In this document: in pieces, positions 18,750 to 26,380 of the stretch
Layout: each line of letters begins with the position of its first letter
Position numbering within the stretch: the first letter of the stretch is position 1
Assembly: GCF_014646515.1 (NCBI RefSeq)
Contig: NZ_BMNK01000011.1
Span: 84,634 to 148,633 of the forward strand
From: Nonomuraea glycinis
GTDB lineage: Bacteria > Actinomycetota > Actinomycetes > Streptosporangiales > Streptosporangiaceae
Direction: 5' to 3'
Length of the DNA stretch: 64,000 nt
The notes under the pieces: model-generated
What the model saw: the letters and a program-made list of their open reading frames with translations, nothing else
Told to the model about the DNA's origin: nothing
Database searches by the model: none
Program-made: the position numbers and the translations under genes

Positions 18750-20990
18750 ATGAACTTCTGCCTGAGCGACCTCGTACCACCGTTGAGGTGGAGCGACGCG
18801 TCCACGATCACGCTGCTCACCGGGCAGCCCGACCTGCCGGACGGCTGGTGGCGGAGCCTGCCCATGCCGCGCGTGCTGGCGGCCATCGGGCCTGATGCGC
18901 TCGGCGGGCTGCTCACCGAGATCGCGCTCGAGCACTGGCCCGCCGCCGCCGTGGGCGACGTGCTGCCGGCGTTGCACCTGCTGGATCCCGACGAGGCGGA
19001 CGATCCGCACGTGGCCATCGCGCTCGACCGCGCGGGCTCGTGGGCCGGCCTGCTGGCGCTGACCAGCCGGGAGCTGGTCGACCAGCCGTTCGTGCACGCC
19101 CGTCCGGTGCTGAACGCGCTGTTCTCGGCGGCGCTCGTACGGCTGGCGCCCACCACCGCCCACCCCGCGCCGCGCCACCCCGAGCCGCCCGCCCCACCCG
19201 AGAAGGCCCTCGCGCCCGAGAAGGCCGTCGCGCAGGCCTCGCCGGCCGCAGCCGCAGCCGCGGCCGTCGCCGCCGAGGCGAAGCCGGCCGAGCCCGCAGC
19301 GGCCACCCCCGACCACGAGATCGCCGAGCCCACGGCCGCCGACCCTGAGGCGGCCAAGTCTGAGGCCGCCGGGTCTGAGGCCGCCGGGTCTGAGGCCGCC
19401 GGGTCTGAGGTCGTCGCCCCGGAGTCGGCGGTGGTGCTCTCCGAGTCCGCAGCTGCCGTCGCGCGCGCGCATGAGGCGCACGCGCAAGAGGCTCAGGCGA
19501 CGCCTGACGAGCGCGGCGAGGACACCCTGGACGAGGAGTCCGAGGAGGAGCCGCAGGCCGCGCAGCACGCCGAGCAGGCCCCCGAGGAGGCAGAGCCGGC
19601 GGCGCTCGGGGCCGGGCAGGATGCCGGTCCGGCCGTGCTCGACGCCCGCGACGAGCCGATCGACGAAGCCGGCGAAGCCGGCGCTGAGTCCGATGCCGCG
19701 TCCGAGTCGGATGCCGATGCCGCGTTCGAGTCCGACGCCGAGTCGGATGCCGACGCCGAGTCGGATCCCGATGGCAGTGCCGAAGCCGCCGGGCTGACGC
19801 CGGTGCCGGACGCCGCATCTCAGGACGCCGCATCTCAGGAGGGGCAGGATCCCGAGCCGGACGGCGAGGTGGAGGAGTTGCCCGGGCTCATCGAGGCCGC
19901 GTTCGCCGGGCTTGACGACAAGAGCTGGGCCGTGGCGCAGAACCGGGTCTTCACCGACCAGCCGTCCGCGGTGGACCAGCTCGCCAAGCTGTTCGCCGTG
20001 CCCCCCGCCGAGATCTCCGCCACCGAGGTGCGGCTGTGGACCAAGCTGGACAACTGGCTGGCCAGCGACGAAGCCGCCCCCTACCGGGCGCATCTGGACG
20101 AGCTACGCAAGACGATCGGCACGACCGCGCCCAAGGAGCGGCTGATCAGCGCCGCGGCCTGGCACGGCCGGGAGATCCGCGCGCTGGAGGTGCCGGCCTG
20201 GCAGTTCGTGCTGGCGACCCTGCCGCCGGGGCCGCACGTCCCGCCGCAGGAGTCGTTCGAGTCGGACGAGGGCGCGGCGCCATCCGTCTTCGCCCCGGCG
20301 GCGCCGCTGCCGCTGGGCCCGATGCCCGGACAGCCGATGCCCCAGGCGGCCTCGCTGCCGCCGGGGTTCGTGCCGCCGGATCCCGTGCCGTCCCAGTTCC
20401 AGGCGTTCGCGCCGGCCGTGGCCGTGCCGGGCGACGGCAACGGGTCCGCGGGCGAGCAGGCCGGCAAGCCGTACCAGCCGTTGAAGGACGTCTCGCAGAC
20501 CAGGCGGTGCTTCCGCCAGCCGGACGGGCGGTGGTGGCTGCGCATCGACGTGACGGCCGAGCAGCTGTCCGGGAGCGAGTGCGCGCTGCCGACCGGATTC
20601 GCCGCCTACCTGGGGCTGTCGCCCGGGGAGAGCAGGACGGTCAGGAGCGCCGCCGGCGAGCTGACCATGACCTGGCACGGCAGACCGGTGCTGGAGACGA
20701 TCGAGCGGTTGCTCGCCGACGTCGGGGCCAAGGAGGGCGGCCACCTGTTCCTCACGCTGTCGGACGAGGGCGTGCTGCGGGCCAGGCACCTGCCGGTGGC
20801 CGCGCAGGGCGCCGAGCACATCACCAAGGCGCTGCGCCTGGTCGGCTACACGGCGCCGGGCGGGACCCGGGACCAGGCCGCCAGGGTGATCGCCACGAGG
20901 ATCGGCATGACCGGCCCGGTGGGCCTGCCTGACCTGCTCACCAGGCTCCGCGAGCGCGGGGACCGCGACCTGCTCGCCCTCCTGGACTGA
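18750..20990 (+). CDS. Large paralogue A of the helicase cassette (degenerate sigma-like HTH, disordered linker)
   Basis: 746 aa, unknown function. Residues 1-130 (MNFCLSDLVPPLRW onward) and 375-490 match paralogue B (22889-24733) segment by segment, as does the C-terminal domain at about 574-746 (from YQPLKDV, via TGFAAYLGLSPG, to LRERGDRDLLALL). Between residues 131 and 374 lies a low-complexity Ala/Glu/Asp/Pro linker with three copies of GSEAA and several SDAD/SDAE runs. Where paralogue B has the DNA-recognition helix TRERIRQIE, this protein has PAEISATE, so DNA binding is probably lost. It is 5 bases from the helicase gene: co-transcribed. The start matches paralogue B's conserved N-terminus. 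Confidence 0.75.
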   Translation: MNFCLSDLVPPLRWSDASTITLLTGQPDLPDGWWRSLPMPRVLAAIGPDALGGLLTEIALEHWPAAAVGDVLPALHLLDPDEADDPHVAIALDRAGSWAGLLALTSRELVDQPFVHARPVLNALFSAALVRLAPTTAHPAPRHPEPPAPPEKALAPEKAVAQASPAAAAAAAVAAEAKPAEPAAATPDHEIAEPTAADPEAAKSEAAGSEAAGSEAAGSEVVAPESAVVLSESAAAVARAHEAHAQEAQATPDERGEDTLDEESEEEPQAAQHAEQAPEEAEPAALGAGQDAGPAVLDARDEPIDEAGEAGAESDAASESDADAAFESDAESDADAESDPDGSAEAAGLTPVPDAASQDAASQEGQDPEPDGEVEELPGLIEAAFAGLDDKSWAVAQNRVFTDQPSAVDQLAKLFAVPPAEISATEVRLWTKLDNWLASDEAAPYRAHLDELRKTIGTTAPKERLISAAAWHGREIRALEVPAWQFVLATLPPGPHVPPQESFESDEGAAPSVFAPAAPLPLGPMPGQPMPQAASLPPGFVPPDPVPSQFQAFAPAVAVPGDGNGSAGEQAGKPYQPLKDVSQTRRCFRQPDGRWWLRIDVTAEQLSGSECALPTGFAAYLGLSPGESRTVRSAAGELTMTWHGRPVLETIERLLADVGAKEGGHLFLTLSDEGVLRARHLPVAAQGAEHITKALRLVGYTAPGGTRDQAARVIATRIGMTGPVGLPDLLTRLRERGDRDLLALLD

Positions 20991-20995
20991 GAGCC

Positions 20996-22840
20996 GTGCC
21001 GCGGCTCGCGATCGGCCCCGCGTTCCCGAGGGAGCTCAGCGCACTGGCCCCGCCGGTGCGCAGGGACGCCGTGGTCGCGCTGCGGCGGTTTTTGCTGAAC
21101 GTGGCCGGCGCCCCGCACCCGGAGCGGGTCAGGGGCGGCAGGGACGCGCGGGTGGCGACGCTGCGGCTGGCCGAGGGCCTGCGCGGCGTGGTGGTGCGCC
21201 AGAAGGACGTCTACTGGCTGATCACCGCGCTGCCCGAGCCGGAGGCCTGGGCGTACGCGACCAGGCATCGGTACGGGATCAACGCGGTGATCGGCGTGGT
21301 CGAGGAGTGGGACGCCGAGGCGCTGGAGCGGGTGGAGCCCGCGCTGCGCCGGTCGGCGGGCGGCTCCCGGCTGTTCGAGCCGATCTGCGACAGCGACCTG
21401 ATGGCGCTCGGCATCGACGTGCGCGCGCTGCCGCTGGTGCGGCTCATCACCACCGAGGCCGACGTGGAGGCGCTCGCGCCGCTGCTGCCACCGACGCAGC
21501 ATCTGCCACTCGCGGTGCTGGCCAGAGGTGGCACCCTCGCGGAGGCGTGGCGGGAGCTGGACGCGTGCCGGGCCGTCGACGGCGGCACTGAGGGAGCCGC
21601 CGGGGTGGGCGGGGAGCCGGTCGATCCCGACGATCTGCACGCGGCGCTGCTGCGCAGCCCGGACCGGGCGGTGTTCACCGCCGACAAGGTCGAGCTGGAG
21701 CAGGTGCTGACGGCGCCCGGCTGGTACACGTTCCTGCATCCGCCGCAGCACCGGCTGGTCAAGGCCGCGCGGTACGACCATCCCGTGCTGGTGATCGGCG
21801 GCGCGGGGACCGGTAAGACGCTCGTGGCGCTGCACAGGGCCGCGCATCTGGCCGCGCGCGGCCGGGGGCCGGTGCTGCTGGTGACGTTCTCGCAGGGGCT
21901 GGCCGAGGACCTGTCGTCCAGGCTGGACCGGCTCATTCCCGACGACGTGGTGCGCAAGCGGGTCGAGGTGGACAATCCCGAACGTTTGGCGATGCGGATC
22001 GTGGCCCAGTCGGAGGGCAGGCGGCCGGCGCTGGTCGGGCCGGGCGCGCGGAGCATGGACGAGATCGTCGACGAGGCGCTCATGCTGCTGTCGAGGACGA
22101 CGGGCGACCTGCTCGACGACGTGGAACCGGGGCGCAAACCGTACCGTCACATAGTGGTGGACGAGGCGCAGGACGTCAGCCCGGCGCAGTGGCGGCTGCT
22201 GCGGGCGGCGGTGCCGCGCACGTACGACGACCTGTTCATCGTCGGCGACCCGCACCAGCGGGTGACCGACACGCATGTGGCGCTCAGCTCGGTGGGCATC
22301 CCGGCGGTAGGGCACACGCTCAGGCTGTCGCACCGGCTGTCGCGGGAGCTGGTCACGTTCGCGGTCAGGGTGCGCGGGGGCGGGCCGGCCGACGGGCTGG
22401 TCAAGGGCATGTCGGCGATGTTCGGCTTCCGGGGCGCGCACGGCGGGGAGCGGCCGGTCGTGCGGGCGTACGAGACGCTCGACGCGGAGCTGGCCGGGCT
22501 GGCGATCACCGTCGCCGGCTGGCTGGAGGAGGGCGTGCCCGCGGATCGGATCGCCGTGGCCGCGCGGGACCCCCGGCTGGTGCGCGAGGCCCGGCGGGTG
22601 CTGGGCGACGCGCCGGTGCGGGTGTCGACGTTCCAGAATCTCAAGGGGCTGGAGTTCGACCGGGTGGCGCTGATCGGGGTGTCCGAGGGGGTCGTGCCGG
22701 AGCAGCCTCCCGATGACCCCGGCGCCCGCGCGCGGGCGCTGCAGCGTGAGCGAAGCATGCTGTTCGTGGCCTGTACGCGGGCCCGTTCGATGCTCTATAT
22801 ATCCCATTCAGGGAGAGGAAGCCCATTTTTGTCCTCCTGA
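20996..22840 (+). CDS. UvrD/Rep-like superfamily 1 helicase with RelE/ParE-like N-terminal region
   Basis: 614 aa. Helicase motifs in order: Walker A VIGGAGTGKT (about 265-274), Walker B VVDEAQDVS (about 385), motif III FIVGDPHQR (about 414), LSHRLS, motif V FQNLKGLEFDRVALIGVSEG (about 545) and motif VI FVACTRARSMLYIS (about 590). The first 110 residues (VALRRFLLNVAGAPHPERVR, LRGVVVRQKDVYWLITALP, YATRHRYGINAVIG) resemble a RelE/ParE toxin fold. It is shorter than UvrD because the accessory 1B/2B regions are reduced. It should be an ATP-driven 3'-5' DNA (or RNA) translocase. It sits between two paralogous genes in one probable operon. Confidence 0.85.
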   Translation: MPRLAIGPAFPRELSALAPPVRRDAVVALRRFLLNVAGAPHPERVRGGRDARVATLRLAEGLRGVVVRQKDVYWLITALPEPEAWAYATRHRYGINAVIGVVEEWDAEALERVEPALRRSAGGSRLFEPICDSDLMALGIDVRALPLVRLITTEADVEALAPLLPPTQHLPLAVLARGGTLAEAWRELDACRAVDGGTEGAAGVGGEPVDPDDLHAALLRSPDRAVFTADKVELEQVLTAPGWYTFLHPPQHRLVKAARYDHPVLVIGGAGTGKTLVALHRAAHLAARGRGPVLLVTFSQGLAEDLSSRLDRLIPDDVVRKRVEVDNPERLAMRIVAQSEGRRPALVGPGARSMDEIVDEALMLLSRTTGDLLDDVEPGRKPYRHIVVDEAQDVSPAQWRLLRAAVPRTYDDLFIVGDPHQRVTDTHVALSSVGIPAVGHTLRLSHRLSRELVTFAVRVRGGGPADGLVKGMSAMFGFRGAHGGERPVVRAYETLDAELAGLAITVAGWLEEGVPADRIAVAARDPRLVREARRVLGDAPVRVSTFQNLKGLEFDRVALIGVSEGVVPEQPPDDPGARARALQRERSMLFVACTRARSMLYISHSGRGSPFLSS

Positions 22841-22888
22841 TCACATAGTCTGAACTGCGGATATCTACCCATTGCCGGTTGGACCCCA

Positions 22889-24733
22889 ATGAACCTCAGT
22901 CTGAGCGACATCGCGCCACCCCTGCGTTGGACCTCGCCTGGCCAGATAGCGCCGATCGCGGACGAGCCGCAGCTGCCCGAGGCGTGGTGGCAGGCGATCC
23001 CGCTTGACCGCGTGTGCGCCATCGTCGGAACGCAGATCGTGGCGGGGCGGCTGGCCGACCTCGCCGTGGCCCACTGGGGACACCTGCTGCTGGGCGACAT
23101 CCTGCCGCTGCTGCGCTTCTCCGACCCCGCCGAATCCGAGCGGACGCCGGAGATGCTCGGCAAGGACGTGGTGCAGAAGCTGTTCGGCGGCGTGCTCGAC
23201 CGGCTGCTGGAGCCGGCCGCCGCGGCCGTCCCCGTGCCGGCCCGGCCGGACAGGCCGCTGCCCGAGGTGATCGACGCCGTGTTCGCCGCCATGGACGAGC
23301 GGCAGCGGGCCATCGCCAGGGACCGGCTGTACGCGGTCAACCGGGTCACGCTCGACGAGCTGGCACAGCGCTTCTCGGTGACCAGGGAGCGCATCAGGCA
23401 GATCGAGCGGGACCTGCGCGACCACGTCGAAGCTTGGCTGGGCGGCCCCGAGGCGGTCGCGCTCGTCGCGCACGTCACCTGGCTGCGCGGCAGGCTCGGC
23501 TCCGCGGTGCCCGCCGACGACCTCGCGGCGGCCGTGCCCTGGCACCGCGGTGACCTGCACGCGCTGGGCATCCCCGCCTGGAGGTTCGTGCGCACCCTGC
23601 TGACCGGCTACGAACAGGCCGACGGCTGGCTGGTCGCGGGCGGCGCCGACGAGCTGCGGGAGAAGACCCGCCAGCTGTTCGCCGACGGGCCGCGCCCGCT
23701 GGCCGAGGCCGTGAGCATGGTCGCCCAGCTCGGCGTCCGCGAGGACGTGGCCGAGCGGTGGATCCTGGCCGTGCCCCAGCTCCGGGTGCTGGACCAGCAC
23801 GTGGTGCCGTGGCCGCGCAGCATCAACGAGAAGGCCGAGGCCGTGCTGGCCGTCGCCAAGCGGCCGATGGCGCCGGAGGAGATCCAGGAGCGGATCGGCG
23901 AGGACTACAGCCTGGTCGGCATCCGCAACCAGCTCACCGCCGACGATCGCTTCCGCCGCGTCGACAGGAACAAGTACGGCCTGACCCGCTGGGGCGGCGA
24001 CGAGTACCTGGGCATCAGGGAGATGATCGCCAGGGAGATCGAGCGGGCCGGCGGCGAGGCCTCGGTCAGCACCATCGTGACCAGCCTCACCTCGCGCTAC
24101 GACGTCAGCGAGAGCTCGGTGCGCGCCTACTCGGGCGGGCCCGGGTTCGAGCGGACCCAGCGCGGGTGGATCCGCGTGGCGGGCACCTCCCCCACCGGCG
24201 AGGCCGAGCCGTACCAGCCGCGCAAGGACGTGCCGGAGACCCGGCGCAGTTTCCGCAGCCGCGACGGGCGCTGGTGGCACCGGGTGGACGTCAACGCCGA
24301 GCATCTGCGCGGCTCGGGCTCGCCGCTGCCGACCGGCTTCGCCGCCTACCTCGGGATGGCCCCCGGCGGGCAGCTCACCGCCGCGACGCCGTCCGGCGAC
24401 GTGGTGATCAGCTGGCACAACCAGCCGACGATGGGCTCCATCCGCAACGTGCTGGCCGACTTCAAGGCCGGCGAGGGGGACCACGTCTTCCTCACCGTGT
24501 CGGACGGCGGCGAGCTGCTGACCCGCTTCCTGCCGGGCGCTCCCACCGGCATGCCGCCGCTGAACCGGGCGCTCTACCTCATCGGTTACACCGCCCCGGT
24601 GACGTCGGAGGCGGAGGGGCTGCGGCTCATCGGCGCCCGCATCGGGCTGCCGGAGAGCGCCACCCGCGAGGAGGTCTTCGCCCGGCTGCGCGAACGCGGC
24701 GACCGGGACATCCTCGGCTACCTGGGCGGGTGA
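22889..24733 (+). CDS. Large paralogue B of the helicase cassette (sigma-70 region 4-like HTH protein)
   Basis: 614 aa, unknown function. The N-terminus (MNLSLSDIAPPLRW) pairs with paralogue A. Residues about 124-240 include a clear sigma-70 region 4 helix-turn-helix (VTLDELAQRFSVTRERIRQI, about 152-171). Residues about 310-430 look like one or two winged helices (APEEIQERIGEDYSLVGIRN; VSTIVTSLTSRYDVSESSVR). The C-terminal 441-614 domain (YQPRKDVPETRR onward) is shared with A. There is no sigma region 2, so it is not a sigma factor but probably a DNA-binding partner of the helicase. The start is set by homology with A; no good ribosome site. Confidence 0.8.
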   Translation: MNLSLSDIAPPLRWTSPGQIAPIADEPQLPEAWWQAIPLDRVCAIVGTQIVAGRLADLAVAHWGHLLLGDILPLLRFSDPAESERTPEMLGKDVVQKLFGGVLDRLLEPAAAAVPVPARPDRPLPEVIDAVFAAMDERQRAIARDRLYAVNRVTLDELAQRFSVTRERIRQIERDLRDHVEAWLGGPEAVALVAHVTWLRGRLGSAVPADDLAAAVPWHRGDLHALGIPAWRFVRTLLTGYEQADGWLVAGGADELREKTRQLFADGPRPLAEAVSMVAQLGVREDVAERWILAVPQLRVLDQHVVPWPRSINEKAEAVLAVAKRPMAPEEIQERIGEDYSLVGIRNQLTADDRFRRVDRNKYGLTRWGGDEYLGIREMIAREIERAGGEASVSTIVTSLTSRYDVSESSVRAYSGGPGFERTQRGWIRVAGTSPTGEAEPYQPRKDVPETRRSFRSRDGRWWHRVDVNAEHLRGSGSPLPTGFAAYLGMAPGGQLTAATPSGDVVISWHNQPTMGSIRNVLADFKAGEGDHVFLTVSDGGELLTRFLPGAPTGMPPLNRALYLIGYTAPVTSEAEGLRLIGARIGLPESATREEVFARLRERGDRDILGYLGG

Positions 24734-24752
24734 CTCCAGATAGTCTCGTCAT

Positions 24753-26111
24753 ATGCTGCGGATTCACGACACGCGCGCCAGGCAGGTCGAGTCCATCAAG
24801 CCCGCTCGCGCCCTGCGCATGTACACCTGCGGTCCCACGGTTCACCGGCGCGCGCATGTCGGTAATCTGCGCTCCTACCTGCTGTCCGATCTGATCCGCA
24901 GAGTCCTGGAGCGGCAGCGGGTGCGGGTGGTCGTCTGCCAGAACATCACCGACGTGGGCCACCTCGCCGAGAGCGGCGAGGACAAGGTCCACCTGGGGGC
25001 GCGGGCCGAGGGCCGCTCGACCGCCGAGCTGGCCCGCGACTACGAGGCCGCCTTCAAGGCCGACAGCGCGGCGCTCAACCTGCGGCCGGCCGAGCACACC
25101 CCGCGGGCCAGCGAGACGATCGGCGAGATGGTCGAGCTCATCGCCAAGCTGATCGAGCGGGAGCACGCCTACACCACGCCGGACGGCGCGGTCTTCTTCG
25201 CCGCCCGGTCCTTCCCCGGCTACGGGGAGATCTCCGGCAACCGGCTGGACACGCTGAAGCCCGCGCACGGCCTCGTGACCGCCGATCCCCGCAAGCGCTT
25301 CCACGCCGACTGGGCGCTGTGGCGGCCCGCCGAGGGCGAGCTGACCTGGGACACCCCGTGGGGGCGCGGCTTTCCCGGCTGGCACGTCGAGTGCTCCGCC
25401 ATGGCGCTGACCTTCCTCGGCGAGCGCATCGACCTGCACACCGGCGGCGCCGACCTGCGCTTCCCGCACCACGAGAACGAGCGCGCCGAGTCCGACGCGG
25501 CGGCCGGGCACGAGGTCGTCGAGCACTGGGTGCACGGTGAGCACCTGATCTTCGACGGCCGCAAGATGGCCAAGTCCACCGGCAACCTCGTACGGCTCTC
25601 CGACGTGGCCGACGCCGGGCTCGACCCGCTGGCCGTGCGGCTGGCGCTGCTGGAGCACCGCTACCGCCACCAGATGAACCTCACCTGGGACGGCCTGCGC
25701 GCCGCCGATCAGACCTTGCGCCGCTGGCGCTCCCGCGTCGCCGCGTGGTCGGAGTCGCCGAGCGCCCCGATGGCCACCTCCTACGTGGAGCGCGTCGAGG
25801 CCGCCTTCGACGACGACCTCGACACCCCGGCCGCGCTGCGCGTCCTGCTCGACCTCGAAGGCGACGAGTCCGTGGCGCCGGGCGCCAAATTCGAGTCGTT
25901 CCTGCATCTCGACCAGATCTTCGGCCTCGACCTGTCCATCGAGATCGGCAAGTCGCCGGCGGCGCTTCCGCCCGGCGCGGCCGAGCTGCTTCAGCAGCGG
26001 TCCCGCGCGCAGGAGGCCCAGGACTGGCCCGCCGCCGACCGCCTGCGCGCCGAGCTGACCGCGCTCGGGGTCCGGATCACGGACGCCCCGGAGGGGCAGA
26101 CCTGGATCTGA
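24753..26111 (+). CDS. cysS: Cysteinyl-tRNA synthetase-like protein (probable second copy)
   Basis: 452 aa, class I CysRS. It has the zinc/active-site start MYTCGPTVHRRAHVGN (HIGH-like HVGN), GWHVECSAM, the zinc histidines FPHHENERAES and a KMSKS loop written KMAKST. The C-terminal anticodon region is short. It is not MshC, which has a different N-terminus. The gene begins 19 bases after paralogue B, so it is likely part of that operon. Actinobacteria usually keep the housekeeping cysS beside ispF/rlmB; whether this is the only copy cannot be told from the window. Confidence 0.82.
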   Translation: MLRIHDTRARQVESIKPARALRMYTCGPTVHRRAHVGNLRSYLLSDLIRRVLERQRVRVVVCQNITDVGHLAESGEDKVHLGARAEGRSTAELARDYEAAFKADSAALNLRPAEHTPRASETIGEMVELIAKLIEREHAYTTPDGAVFFAARSFPGYGEISGNRLDTLKPAHGLVTADPRKRFHADWALWRPAEGELTWDTPWGRGFPGWHVECSAMALTFLGERIDLHTGGADLRFPHHENERAESDAAAGHEVVEHWVHGEHLIFDGRKMAKSTGNLVRLSDVADAGLDPLAVRLALLEHRYRHQMNLTWDGLRAADQTLRRWRSRVAAWSESPSAPMATSYVERVEAAFDDDLDTPAALRVLLDLEGDESVAPGAKFESFLHLDQIFGLDLSIEIGKSPAALPPGAAELLQQRSRAQEAQDWPAADRLRAELTALGVRITDAPEGQTWI

Positions 26112-26165
26112 CCCGCGTACGGTCCATGATCATTTATAGTGGGTCGATCTTCGTTCGTTGAGGGT

Positions 26166-26196
26166 GGGCGGACGGCATGGCAGGGGCCGTCCGCCC
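26166..26196 (+). terminator. Hairpin terminator after the cysS-like gene
   Basis: Perfect 11-bp GC-rich arms (GGGCGGACGGC/GCCGTCCGCCC) and a 9-base loop, 54 bases past the stop. The rest of the 269-bp gap holds a 7-bp inverted repeat (26340-26361, GGCTGTC/GACAGCC) just upstream of the next ribosome site and nothing else recognisable. Confidence 0.65.
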
Positions 26197-26380
26197 GGTG
26201 GCGCCGTCCTGGTGCGGGGGTGTGGACGGATACGCGCCGTACGCACGATAGGCAGATCTTGGGTTGCAACGGGGTTGCGAGATTCCGTGCCGTACCGGGG
26301 CCCGGACCGGCTGTGACGGCGGCAGGAGGAGTGATCGAGGGCTGTCAGACTTGGGACAGCCTGGGAAGTTGGAGGTATTC

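Noticed and set aside
22889..24733. A sigma factor
   Set aside because: Only a region 4-like helix-turn-helix is present; there is no region 2 to bind the -10 element.
24753..26111. MshC, the mycothiol cysteine ligase
   Set aside because: MshC is related to CysRS and mshB lies nearby, but the N-terminus and the intact tRNA-synthetase motifs match CysRS.
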